A DNA stretch of 42,854 nt from JAUIGE01 sp045106685 (GTDB lineage: Bacteria > Bacteroidota > Bacteroidia > J057): assembly GCA_045106685.1 (NCBI GenBank), contig JBGCFB010000053.1:1-42854 (forward strand), in the 5' to 3' direction. The notes under the pieces were generated by a model. The model was not told the DNA's origin and searched no databases. It saw nothing but the letters and a program-made list of their open reading frames with translations. Shown here piece after piece: positions 32,658 through 40,568 of this stretch. Position 1 is the stretch's first letter. Every line of letters starts with the position of its first letter. Position numbers and translations under genes: made by a program.

Positions 32658-33362
32658 ATGAGTTTGCATATAGGAGCAGAACCAGGATCAATTGCAGAAA
32701 CAGTTTTACTGGCTGGCGATCCTTTGAGGGCACGCTTTGTTGCAGAACAGTACCTGGAAAATGCCGAATGCTACAACCAGGTTCGGTCTATGTTCGGCTA
32801 CACAGGCTATTATAAGGGCCAGCGAATATCCGTCCAGGGAACCGGTATGGGCCTGCCTAGTATGGCAATCTACGCTCAGGAACTGATGGACCAATATGGC
32901 GCGAAGCGGCTTATTCGGATTGGTTCCTGTGGTGCCATTCAGGATCATATTGAGCTTAATGACATCATTTTTGCACAAGGAGCTTCCACAGATTCAGCCT
33001 TCAATCGCCTGCGATTTGATGGAGATTCATTCGCACCACTGGCTTCTTTTTCCTTACTTCAAAAAGCCACCCAAATAGCTGATAGCCAAGGGTTCGATTA
33101 TCATGTAGGAAATGTCCTTTCTTCAGACTTTTTCTATAACGAACCTCAGGATGCGTGGAAAAAATGGCAAACTTATGGTTTACTTGGACTAGAAATGGAA
33201 TCGGTAGCGCTGTATACACTCGCTGCCAAGCGTGGCGTTGAGGCGCTTTCGATCCTCTCGGTGAGCGACCACCTTATCACAGGTAAGGCGCTTAGTTCGG
33301 AAGCCCGCGAAAAAGGCTTTGGTACGATGCTGAAGTTGGGATTGGAGTTGGGGATTAAATAA
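32658..33362 (+). CDS. deoD: Purine-nucleoside phosphorylase, DeoD type
   Basis: 234 residues, normal for the hexameric DeoD family; phosphorolysis of purine (deoxy)nucleosides to base and (deoxy)ribose-1-phosphate in the cytoplasm. Motifs: SLHIGAEPG, LAGDPLRARF (phosphate site), GTGMGLPS, RIGSCGAIQ, LEMESVAL (ribose site) and SVSDHLITG (catalytic Asp near the C-terminus). ATG 32658 fits the family N-terminus; codons upstream belong to the terminator. Ends 8 bp from the convergent lipoprotein gene. Confidence 0.93.
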   Translation: MSLHIGAEPGSIAETVLLAGDPLRARFVAEQYLENAECYNQVRSMFGYTGYYKGQRISVQGTGMGLPSMAIYAQELMDQYGAKRLIRIGSCGAIQDHIELNDIIFAQGASTDSAFNRLRFDGDSFAPLASFSLLQKATQIADSQGFDYHVGNVLSSDFFYNEPQDAWKKWQTYGLLGLEMESVALYTLAAKRGVEALSILSVSDHLITGKALSSEAREKGFGTMLKLGLELGIK

Positions 33363-33370
33363 AGCCTCTC

Positions 33371-34024
33371 TTAATTCACTTTCTCATAGTATCGCTTCCG
33401 GGTATTACCATCAGGCAGTATTTGAGGACTATACAGTCGGTTTTTTCTGAATCTCCAGACTTCGTTAGTGAAATAGCGAATGTATGAAGCTTCAGGCATC
33501 ATGCGAAACTCGGCATAACGAATGTTAGGTTCGAGTTTAAACGCAACAAGATTAAAGCCTAAGAACCTGATCGTTAGCATACATGTATCTAATGCAGGTA
33601 AGGTTAGCGTTCCATTAAGCCCAGTTGTCCCTCCCGTTACAGTCTGCGAATCTGCTCCAGCAATAATGCATATTGCAGTAGGCAAAGGCTCTCCTGCCTC
33701 ATCTACCACCTTTATTCTCAACGAATCACCTTCCCCTCTTTCCAGACGAATCGGATGCGAGAAATTACTGAAGTTATGAGGAGGCTGTATCGCACTATTT
33801 AATACAATACTCTTTCCAACGATTCGCCATTTCCCATCCCCTTTTCCCGACATCAGATCATCCCATGTATATTGAAAAGTCAGGTCATCCTTTAATTTGA
33901 CCCTACTGGAGCAAAAACCATTGCTGTATTGATACACTCCGCAGACCTCAGCGACATTGAGTTTTTGAGTAGCTGCACATCCCCACACGATACTAACGAT
34001 CACGATGGCGGTGAAGAATTTCAT
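33371..34024 (-). CDS. Small putative lipoprotein with carboxypeptidase-regulatory-like domain
   Basis: 217 residues. N-terminal signal with possible lipobox VWGC (Cys16); the Trp before Gly is unusual. Residues ~20-85 look like a lipocalin-type 'DUF' strand set (CGVYQYSNGFCSSRVKLKDD, WRIVGKSIVLNS). Residues ~95-165 form a short CarboxypepD_reg-like beta-sandwich (IKVVDEAGEPLPTAICII ... GGTTGLNGTLTLP). The tail is basic and aromatic. Envelope protein of unknown role. Confidence 0.65.
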   Translation of the reverse strand: MKFFTAIVIVSIVWGCAATQKLNVAEVCGVYQYSNGFCSSRVKLKDDLTFQYTWDDLMSGKGDGKWRIVGKSIVLNSAIQPPHNFSNFSHPIRLERGEGDSLRIKVVDEAGEPLPTAICIIAGADSQTVTGGTTGLNGTLTLPALDTCMLTIRFLGFNLVAFKLEPNIRYAEFRMMPEASYIRYFTNEVWRFRKNRLYSPQILPDGNTRKRYYEKVN

Positions 34025-34045
34025 GATAACAGAAATAAAAATGAT

Positions 34046-34957
34046 TTAGTCTTTGAGGGCAATGGCGTGAAGTTCCTCCATAGACAAACCTGTTTCAGTT
34101 GAGATTTCCTTCAAGGAATGGCCGAGCTTAAGCATCATGGAAGCTAGTTTTTGCAACTTATTTTCTACCGCCTCAGCTCGCACAAGCGCTTCTTCGCGCT
34201 CGCGTATCAGGCGAGCCTTCTCGGCATCCATGATGCGAAAGCATAATTCCATTTCTTCCTCTACGGTGAAGTGATCAACCATGACGTCATCATTTAAGGG
34301 TTTTGAAAGGTGTACTGCAATATCGTGAAAATCTGCTGGAATGTCAGGCATCTCAAGGATGAATTTCTTATCGGTAATGCGGCTTTGATCAAAGAGCTGC
34401 AAAAAATGCTCTAAACGCGTCCGACGCTCTTTTGGAAGCCGACGAATCTGGAGAATATGACTTTGGTGTACAAGTTCCCGGACGAATTCGCTGTCATAGT
34501 TAATTTCTTGTCCGGTTGAGGCATCCACAAGTCGGCGCTCAACGCGTGTGGCTAAAACCGGCAAATCGGGAATATTATATCCCAGAATATAGATCGTAAT
34601 AATGGGAAGCTGAGCGGGCTGTTCTCCAATCAAAGAAGGATTAGTACTTGCAGAATCATCAATGTACAAGCCACCGAGGTACTGCCGAAATCGGTGGACA
34701 TTGGTCGGTAGTTTTGACTTTTGTAATTCGATCATGACCTGCTCTTTGCGGCCATCAGCGTGTTGAATAGTGGCTTTGAGATCAAGCCTAAATATTTGAA
34801 ATCCACGGACTTCGCCCTTTCGGACGAACTCTTGTTGGTTTAACTCAAGGCTTATAACCTCTTTATCAATAATAGTAGAAATCACCTTTTTTGCCAGGCG
34901 ATTATTATTCATCAAATACTTAAAAGCATGATCATACAGCGGGTTAGCGATGCGCAT
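34046..34957 (-). CDS. Rpn-family PD-(D/E)XK nuclease / putative transposase
   Basis: 303 residues. N-terminus ANPLYDHAFKYLM is typical of Rpn/PDDEXK-2 proteins. The nuclease core is present: RLDLKATIQHADG then VMIELQKSK, matching D...(E)xQ/K. Residues 240-285 are a charged coiled-coil and the C-terminal ~25 residues form a small helix-turn-helix (LKEISTETGLSMEELHAI). Relatives promote RecA-independent recombination or belong to toxin-like nuclease families. ATG 34957 fits the family start; the frame extends upstream to 35041 but without homology. Appears intact. Confidence 0.82.
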   Translation of the reverse strand: MRIANPLYDHAFKYLMNNNRLAKKVISTIIDKEVISLELNQQEFVRKGEVRGFQIFRLDLKATIQHADGRKEQVMIELQKSKLPTNVHRFRQYLGGLYIDDSASTNPSLIGEQPAQLPIITIYILGYNIPDLPVLATRVERRLVDASTGQEINYDSEFVRELVHQSHILQIRRLPKERRTRLEHFLQLFDQSRITDKKFILEMPDIPADFHDIAVHLSKPLNDDVMVDHFTVEEEMELCFRIMDAEKARLIREREEALVRAEAVENKLQKLASMMLKLGHSLKEISTETGLSMEELHAIALKD

Positions 34958-35071
34958 GTTTGGGAAGGAAAAAGAAACATGGTACGTGCAAAGCTGAGAC
35001 GTTTGCTGGAGAGCATCAAAGATAATACTCCTACACAACAAAAGCTAATAAAAAAATCTTTTTGCTAAAAA

Positions 35072-35371
35072 TCACTCACTCACCGGAATATCCTCAAAAT
35101 CCACATCTTCCGCGAGCTGATTCCATTCAGGCTCTTTAGAACTACTGGATTCCTCTTTGTATTCAACGGTCATGTCACGGTCTACACGCTTTTCCTTTCG
35201 GCCATCGGGATTTTGGTATTGTTCTGAATAAGCATTGGCTTGTTTTGACATTTCACTCATGACCTTTTTCTGGATACGCTTCACACCCCAGGCAAGAATA
35301 TACTTCCCGAATACCCGGCCAATAAACCAGATAGCGAACATGATCGTGAAAAGCCAGCCAAAAAATCCCAT
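35072..35371 (-). CDS. DUF4834-like small membrane protein
   Basis: 99 residues. One N-terminal membrane helix (FFGWLFTIMFAIWFIGRVFG), basic amphipathic stretch, then a Lys/Glu/Ser-rich tail ending EDVDFEDIPVSE. DUF4834-like layout. It starts 2 bp after the bshA stop, so the two are one transcript. Function unknown. Confidence 0.78.
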   Translation of the reverse strand: MGFFGWLFTIMFAIWFIGRVFGKYILAWGVKRIQKKVMSEMSKQANAYSEQYQNPDGRKEKRVDRDMTVEYKEESSSSKEPEWNQLAEDVDFEDIPVSE

Positions 35372-35373
35372 TG

Positions 35374-36513
35374 CTATATTGTTACCTTATTTCGGTTTAT
35401 GACATCGTGATAGTACGATTCGTACTCCGGTACGATAGTATCGGTGTTATAGGTTTCAGCAACTTCGCGAGCACGGGCCGAGACTTTGTTCCAAAGCTCC
35501 TGATCTTCCAGCAATTTGATCGCATTAGCAGCCATATCCTCATAATCACCAATTTCACTAACATAGCCTGTTTCCCCGTGAATATTCACCTCAGGAAGTC
35601 CTCCGGCATTAGAAGAAATAACCGGCACGCCACAAGCCATCGCCTCAAGGGCTGAAAGCCCAAAGCTCTCTGAACCAGAAGGAATCATAAACACATCACC
35701 GATCGCGTATATCTCCTCCACAGCATTTTGATTGCCCAGAAAGATAATGTGATCACACAAGTTAAGGTCCCGGCACATATTCTCGGCCGCACCTCGTTCT
35801 GGCCCATCTCCTACCATCAGAAGCTTGGATGGCACTTTCTCCACCACTTTTGCAAAAGCTCGTATCACATCATCGATGCGCTTTACCTTTCTAAAATTCG
35901 ACGTATGGATGAGCAGTTTCTCATCATTCAACGCAATCATTTTACGGAAATGATCTTTGTTCTGAGGAGCAAAACGCGCCAGGTCAATAAAATTCGGGAT
36001 TACCTTTATTTCATTTTCTATACTAAAATGCTCAACTGTATCATTTCGCAAAAACTCAGATACAGCAGTAACACCATCGCTCTGCTCAATGGAAAACTTC
36101 ACCACAGGAGCATACGACTTATCTTTTCCGACGATGGTAATATCGGTTCCATGCAGCGTCGTGATAAAAGGAATATCGATGCCGTAACCCTTCAATATTT
36201 GCTGCGCCAAAAAGGCAACCGATGCGTGCGGAATCGCATAATGAACATGAAAAAGGTCCAGTTTCTGAAAGCGAGCAACCTCCACCATCGCAGAAGCAAG
36301 CGCTGACTCATAAGGCGAAAACTCGAATAGCGGATAATTCGGTGTTCGCACCTGATGATAGAAAATATGCTCTGAAAATAAGTCGAGTCGAATAGGGCGA
36401 TTATAGGTGATAAAATGGATATCGTGCCCTCTGGCTGCCATAGCTTTGCCTAACTCGGTGGCTACTACACCGCTACCTCCATAGGTAGGATAACATACTA
36501 CGCCTATATTCAT
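35374..36513 (-). CDS. bshA: N-acetyl-alpha-D-glucosaminyl L-malate synthase
   Basis: 379 residues, GT4 retaining glycosyltransferase. Transfers GlcNAc from UDP-GlcNAc to L-malate, the first step of bacillithiol synthesis. Motifs: YPTYGGSGVVATELG (N-terminal loop), HVHYAIPHASVA, TLHGTDITIVG, NFIDLARF, SNFRKVKR and the nucleotide-site GSESFGLSALEAMACG with PVISSNAGGLPE. ATG 36513 is preferred; the 16 extra codons back to 36561 are encoded by a class 2 repeat. Operon with the DUF4834-like gene. Confidence 0.93.
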   Translation of the reverse strand: MNIGVVCYPTYGGSGVVATELGKAMAARGHDIHFITYNRPIRLDLFSEHIFYHQVRTPNYPLFEFSPYESALASAMVEVARFQKLDLFHVHYAIPHASVAFLAQQILKGYGIDIPFITTLHGTDITIVGKDKSYAPVVKFSIEQSDGVTAVSEFLRNDTVEHFSIENEIKVIPNFIDLARFAPQNKDHFRKMIALNDEKLLIHTSNFRKVKRIDDVIRAFAKVVEKVPSKLLMVGDGPERGAAENMCRDLNLCDHIIFLGNQNAVEEIYAIGDVFMIPSGSESFGLSALEAMACGVPVISSNAGGLPEVNIHGETGYVSEIGDYEDMAANAIKLLEDQELWNKVSARAREVAETYNTDTIVPEYESYYHDVINRNKVTI

Positions 36514-36517
36514 ACCA

Positions 36518-36609
36518 GCTGATTTGATGATTAAGTGATTAGCTAATTTGATGATGAACAATTTGAAGATGTGGTAATTAGCTAATTATCACATCAACTA
36601 ATCATCAAA
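36518..36609. repeat. Class 2 A/T-rich repeat, copy D
   Basis: Two arms: gatttgatgattaagtgattagctaatttgatgatg and taattagctaattatcacatcaactaatcatcaaattaa with a short spacer. It lies between the bshA start and the residual tail of the next minus-strand gene. Confidence 0.7.
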
Positions 36610-36729
36610 TTAATTCTTTAAACCTTCTTCAAAATCACGAATATCATCAGCGGTTAGATCACCAGCAGTGGTTCCTGGGTAAAACTCACTTCGCATAAGT
36701 GATTCGATTTCCTCCAGAGTCACCTGAGT
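36610..36729 (-). pseudogene. In-frame detached C-terminal tail of the coiled-coil protein
   Basis: Immediately after the TAA of the coiled-coil gene the same frame continues for 39 codons: TQVTLEEIESLMRSEFYPGT then TAGDLTADDIRDFEEGLKN, then TAA at 36612-36610. Composition (acidic, helical) is protein-like and matches what would follow. No start is needed if the tail was once joined, since a GAA codon in place of the TAA would restore one polypeptide. A GTG at 36723 could start a short peptide alone. Confidence 0.6.
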
Positions 36730-37506
36730 TTAAAAAAAAAAAAAAAGCAGGTTATCAATCATGATGTCTTCACGCTCAGTATTCCGGAGCGTCATCGGCT
36801 GATCTTTGATGTACTCCACCATCTCTTCGATGGTTTGAAGCTGCTCTTCGATCACATCACGATTTTCCTTTACCTTGGTGTAATTATCCATCCGCAAGCG
36901 GAGAAGACGCATACGCTTTTCTTTGATCTCCTTAAGGCGACCTTTTGCTGATTTCAATTCTTGATTCAGCTTATCAATCTCTGAAACCGTTTTTTGTTTA
37001 CCATCTTCATTCGCTAATGAAGGAAACTTATCCTTAAAGTAGAGCAAACGCACATATGAGGTCTCAATAGCGTTCAGTTTTTTAATAAAACTATCCACCA
37101 TTGTAGAAGAAGGAGTCATACTCAGCTTCTTATAATTATCTCTCACATCTTTTACACGATCACGCAGTTTATCAAAACGTGACTGGGAAGTATGGGAAAG
37201 CGCATTATAGTACTCCACCATGCTTTTTGTTTTGTAAAAAGCATCGATATCGCCTTGGTACTTTGCATTGATAGCGCGTACAAAACGAGGATTATTACTG
37301 ATAAATCCTAAAAAAAGCAGCTCAAGTCCACCACCTAACATAATAGTTGCTAGACTAGCGAGTTCGGTCGGCGCTGCTGCTGCTCCGATGACAGTTATTG
37401 CTGTCAAGATAGTAAGTCCGACCAGATGTACAGGCCAAAAAAAGGCTTCTTTGACATAGTTAATGTACTTCTGAATACGAACGCGAGGTTTTTTACTTTT
37501 AGCCAC
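36730..37506 (-). CDS. Two-helix membrane protein with coiled-coil, truncated at a T15 tract
   Basis: 258 residues, unrecognised. Basic N-terminus (MAKSKKPRVRIQKY), two membrane helices (~24-45 and ~50-70), then ~190 residues of predicted coiled-coil (LNQELKSAKGRLKEIKEKRM, VIEEQLQTIEEMVEYIKDQ). The C-terminus ends LLFFFF because of 15 consecutive T on the coding strand (36746-36732) followed by TAA, and the same frame continues with sensible sequence to 36610. The gene is thus probably truncated by homopolymer growth or a sequencing error. 53 bp downstream of gltX on the same strand. Confidence 0.72.
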   Translation of the reverse strand: MAKSKKPRVRIQKYINYVKEAFFWPVHLVGLTILTAITVIGAAAAPTELASLATIMLGGGLELLFLGFISNNPRFVRAINAKYQGDIDAFYKTKSMVEYYNALSHTSQSRFDKLRDRVKDVRDNYKKLSMTPSSTMVDSFIKKLNAIETSYVRLLYFKDKFPSLANEDGKQKTVSEIDKLNQELKSAKGRLKEIKEKRMRLLRLRMDNYTKVKENRDVIEEQLQTIEEMVEYIKDQPMTLRNTEREDIMIDNLLFFFF

Positions 37507-37559
37507 AGGTATATATCGTCGTTGATGTGTGTAAAAACAAAGGGTTAAAATACACTTTT

Positions 37560-39317
37560 TTAGCCAGTCGGCATTTCATTACGTGCATATTCGATACGTC
37601 GCATGGTTTCATCCTTTCCTATCAGCTCCGCAATATCGAATACACCAGGACCCGCACCAGCAGCAGTAAGGACAAAACGAAGCGGCGACATCACTGCTCC
37701 TACTCCTAATTCTTTTTCTTCTAAATATGCTTCAAAGCTAGCGTGAAGCTTTTCTGAGTTCCATGCATCAAGTGCATTCCAGCGCTCAGCAAGCGCCATC
37801 ACATACGATTCGGCATCAGCATTCCATTTCTTGCTGGCCATTTTTTCATTGAATGAAACTGGAGCCTCAAACAAAAACGGCGCTGATGCAACGATCTCCT
37901 GTGGAAAGGTGATACGTTCCTGCATCATCGCGATCGCACGGTCGAGGTACGCGTCGTCATGAACAGGAAGATTATGTGCGTTAAGATCGGCTGTTACCAA
38001 ATCACGCAAGGCTGCTGGCTCCATGCTACGCAGATAGGTCTGGTTAAACCAACGCATCTTGGATGCATTAAAGCGTGCGCCAGACTTACTGATACGATCC
38101 AATGAATATCGCTCGATAAGACGATCCATATTCATCAGCTCTTCATCATCACCAGGATTCCATCCCATCAGGGCGAGTCCGTTCATAAATGCCTGAGGAA
38201 GGTAGCCTTCTTCACGGTAGCCCTTTGAAACATCGCCGGACTTCGGATCAGTCCAGGTAGTAGGGAATACAGGAAAGCCAAGGCGATCACCGTCACGCTT
38301 ACTTAGCTTTCCGAACAAGCTATTCTTAAGATATGCTCTCAGCGCAGCCTGAGCCTTGCTGTCCTTTTCGTTTTCTTTTAAAACTGCTCCAATATTATTC
38401 CAGTTACCAAAAATCTGGCGGGTAAAATCGGTAGCCTTATTGCCCATCTTCTCTTTATGCTCCGGGAATTTTGTCAAAAACTCCTGCCCCATCGCCTCAG
38501 CCAGACTATTACGAAATCCTTTGGAAGCTAAAAACTCAGCCGGGTCCGGCTTTAGAATAAGGGGAAGGTGTACAAACTTGGGCATGCTATCTTCCCAGCC
38601 CAGGGCGCGATATAACAGCACGTGCAAAGGCGTAGATGAAAGCCATTCCTCTCCACGAATCACATGCGTGATACCCATCAAATGATCATCCACGACATTG
38701 GCGAGGTGATACGTCGGAAGACCATCGCTTTTCATCAACACCTTGTCATCAAGTTGGCTGGCATGGAACTTCACGTAGTCACGTACCTCATCAAAAAAGC
38801 GAACTTCGCCTTTCTTGGGAATCTTCATCCGAACGACATGTGGCGTATCGGCATCAAGCAAGGCTTGTACTTCATCCTCAGCGAGGCTTATGCTATTTTT
38901 CATGCGCGAGCGAGTAGCCCAACCATATGTAGGGGCAACTTGCCCTTCAGCCCTAAGGCTTTCGCGCATGGCATCTATTTCTTCTGGTGTATCAAATGCC
39001 AGGTAGGCATGTCCATCCTTTACGAGCTGCTCTATATAGCCTTTGTAAAGATCGCTTCGATCACTTTGGCGGTAAGGTCCGCGCTCACCACCCACATGAG
39101 GCCCTTCATCAAACTCAATCCCACACCATTGCAAAGCATCGATAATATACTCCTCAGCACCAGGAACAAAACGTTCCTGATCGGTATCCTCAATACGTAG
39201 GATACAAGTACCACCTTCTCTTTTGGCAAAAAGGTAATTGTATAAAGCAGTACGTACACCACCCATGTGAAGCGGGCCGGTTGGACTTGGAGCAAATCTT
39301 ACTACAGGTTTTGACAT
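37560..39317 (-). CDS. gltX: Glutamate--tRNA ligase with an internal insertion
   Basis: 585 residues against roughly 470-510 for most bacterial GltX. HIGH-type motif PSPTGPLHMGG (residues 10-20), LRIEDTD (40-46), VIRGEEWLSSTP, and KMSKS-type KLSKR (337-341) followed by DGDRLGFPVFP. Between LPLILKPD (251-258) and FGKLSKRDGD (335-344) are about 76 extra residues (259-334), charged and helical, where most relatives have only 2-4. The rest fits a functional class I synthetase charging tRNA-Glu. The frame is intact through the insert. The promoter must lie in or beyond the class 2 repeat that abuts the ATG. Confidence 0.93.
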   Translation of the reverse strand: MSKPVVRFAPSPTGPLHMGGVRTALYNYLFAKREGGTCILRIEDTDQERFVPGAEEYIIDALQWCGIEFDEGPHVGGERGPYRQSDRSDLYKGYIEQLVKDGHAYLAFDTPEEIDAMRESLRAEGQVAPTYGWATRSRMKNSISLAEDEVQALLDADTPHVVRMKIPKKGEVRFFDEVRDYVKFHASQLDDKVLMKSDGLPTYHLANVVDDHLMGITHVIRGEEWLSSTPLHVLLYRALGWEDSMPKFVHLPLILKPDPAEFLASKGFRNSLAEAMGQEFLTKFPEHKEKMGNKATDFTRQIFGNWNNIGAVLKENEKDSKAQAALRAYLKNSLFGKLSKRDGDRLGFPVFPTTWTDPKSGDVSKGYREEGYLPQAFMNGLALMGWNPGDDEELMNMDRLIERYSLDRISKSGARFNASKMRWFNQTYLRSMEPAALRDLVTADLNAHNLPVHDDAYLDRAIAMMQERITFPQEIVASAPFLFEAPVSFNEKMASKKWNADAESYVMALAERWNALDAWNSEKLHASFEAYLEEKELGVGAVMSPLRFVLTAAGAGPGVFDIAELIGKDETMRRIEYARNEMPTG

Positions 39318-39470
39318 TATTAATTTGATGATTAGCGGATTTGATAATTAGCTGATTAGAAGATTTGATCATTAGCTGATTCGATGATTAGCTGTTTAAT
39401 AATGACTAATTATTCATTGCCCATTAGAAACACATCATCAAATTAGCTAATCACTAAACCAGCTAATCAT
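39318..39470. repeat. Class 2 A/T-rich repeat, copy E (longest)
   Basis: Left part: four to five iterations of 'gatttgatgattagctgatt' type units (39325-39393). Right part after a unique spacer: atcatcaaattagctaatcactaaaccagctaatcat (39434-39470), partly complementary to the left. It separates the divergent gltX and NTF2-like genes and reaches both of their promoters. Confidence 0.75.
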
Positions 39471-39478
39471 TATCTTTG
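39471..39478 (+). promoter_or_regulatory. Candidate -7 element of the NTF2-like gene
   Basis: TATCTTTG matches TAnnTTTG exactly and begins directly at the end of the class 2 repeat. The ATG is 48 bp downstream. No clear -33 TTTG is visible, because that position is inside the repeat. Confidence 0.45.
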
Positions 39479-39526
39479 AAGCTGCAAGTTACAAGGAAAT
39501 GCTATGTAGCTACAAGACAAATCGAC

Positions 39527-39973
39527 ATGCTGTACAAAAACATCTTCCTGATTGGACTTCTTATGGTCATTATGGTCCATGAATCGTTCTCTCAGGCGCT
39601 CCCCAATAAAGACGAAGCGGCTATCCATGCTGTACTGGCAAACCAGGAAGCAGCCTGGAATCGCGGTGATTTAGACGCATTTATGGAAGGTTACTGGAAA
39701 TCCGACTCACTCAGTTTTGTCGGAAGCCGCGGCCTCACGCGTGGTTGGGCGACGACACTTGCCAATTATAAAAAATCATATCCTGACAAGAGTACCATGG
39801 GAACCCTGGTCTTTAAGGTGCTTCATCTTCGTAAATTGAGCGGAAAAACGGCCTATATGGTTGGGAGCTGGACATTACTGAGGCCTGAAAAAGGCGATAT
39901 CGGAGGGCACTTTTCACTTGTATGGAAAAAGGTGAAAGGAAAATGGGTGATTGTAGCAGATCATTCTAGTTAA
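39527..39973 (+). CDS. Exported NTF2-like (DUF4440/SnoaL) protein
   Basis: 148 residues. Signal peptide MLYKNIFLIGLLMVIMVHES ending FSQ. Mature part is a single NTF2-like domain: IHAVLANQEAAWNRGDLDAF, MEGYWKSDSLSFVGSRG, YMVGSWTLLR and FSLVWKKVKGKWVIVADH at the C-terminus. No catalytic role can be assigned. ATG 39527 is chosen to keep the signal peptide at the N-terminus. Gene stands alone; a weak hairpin (aaaagctctcgat / atcgag...agctttt, 39975-40020) follows. Confidence 0.85.
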   Translation: MLYKNIFLIGLLMVIMVHESFSQALPNKDEAAIHAVLANQEAAWNRGDLDAFMEGYWKSDSLSFVGSRGLTRGWATTLANYKKSYPDKSTMGTLVFKVLHLRKLSGKTAYMVGSWTLLRPEKGDIGGHFSLVWKKVKGKWVIVADHSS

Positions 39974-40041
39974 AAAGCTCTCGATGTTTGGTTATTAATG
40001 GATCGAGCAGCAAAGCTTTTAGCCCCAAAAGCAACCATATA

Positions 40042-40072
40042 TTGCCTCGCCTTCGTTTTGTTGTTACTTTTG
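40042..40072 (+). promoter_or_regulatory. Bacteroidota-type promoter of the Fn3-like / DPP IV operon
   Basis: TTG at 40042-40044, 20-bp spacer, then TACTTTTG (40065-40072), an exact TAnnTTTG element. Predicted start ~40079, 34 nt before ATG 40113. It has the best element spacing of the candidates I found. Confidence 0.6.
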
Positions 40073-40112
40073 TAACCAACAACCACGCAGCCCTCTTGCA
40101 CGATTCCAAGCT

Positions 40113-40514
40113 ATGCGATCATTTTTCTTTATTCTGGCCTTCTTTATAGGTACGTTCTGCGCACAGCAGGCTGTCGCCCAGATGATCAACCTGAGCCAAT
40201 TTGAACTAAAGTCAGAAAGCGCCAACATCCGCATTTCCTGGGGAATCGATGAAGAAACTGATATCACCGAGTACAGACTCTACCGCCAGGATGCAGAAAA
40301 CGCTCCACTTCAACTGATCCACAGTCAGAACCCAGGAGGCTTAACGAGTTATGAATACGTCGATAACGACATATTCAAAAATGAGCGACGTGTTATTTTT
40401 TATGAGCTTCATGTAGTCAAAAACGGCGAAATACATAAGTTTTACGCCTCACTTAGCCATAATCCGACTGCGATACAACGAACCTGGGGTAGTATCAAGA
40501 AGATGTTCCAGTAA
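40113..40514 (+). CDS. Small exported fibronectin type III-like protein
   Basis: 133 residues. Signal peptide ends AQQAVAQ. The mature part is a single Fn3-like fold (FELKSESANIRISWGIDEET, ITEYRLYRQDAE, YEYVDNDIF, VIFYELHVVKNGE). Typical of the Fn3 modules that precede T9SS sorting domains, but no sorting domain follows, so it is probably periplasmic or surface-bound by another route. 54 bp before the DPP IV gene, likely one operon. Confidence 0.78.
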   Translation: MRSFFFILAFFIGTFCAQQAVAQMINLSQFELKSESANIRISWGIDEETDITEYRLYRQDAENAPLQLIHSQNPGGLTSYEYVDNDIFKNERRVIFYELHVVKNGEIHKFYASLSHNPTAIQRTWGSIKKMFQ

Positions 40515-40568
40515 TTTCCGTAATTCGCTGCAATGTTTATCTGCGGCAAATCAACGAATCAACCACAT

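Noticed and set aside
36610..36723. GTG-started 37-codon peptide as an independent gene
   Set aside because: It is in the same frame as the truncated coiled-coil gene and reads as its tail; no separate promoter is seen.
37507..37559. Promoter for the coiled-coil gene
   Set aside because: Only a TTTG-like fragment is present, with wrong spacing; the gene may simply be read through from gltX.
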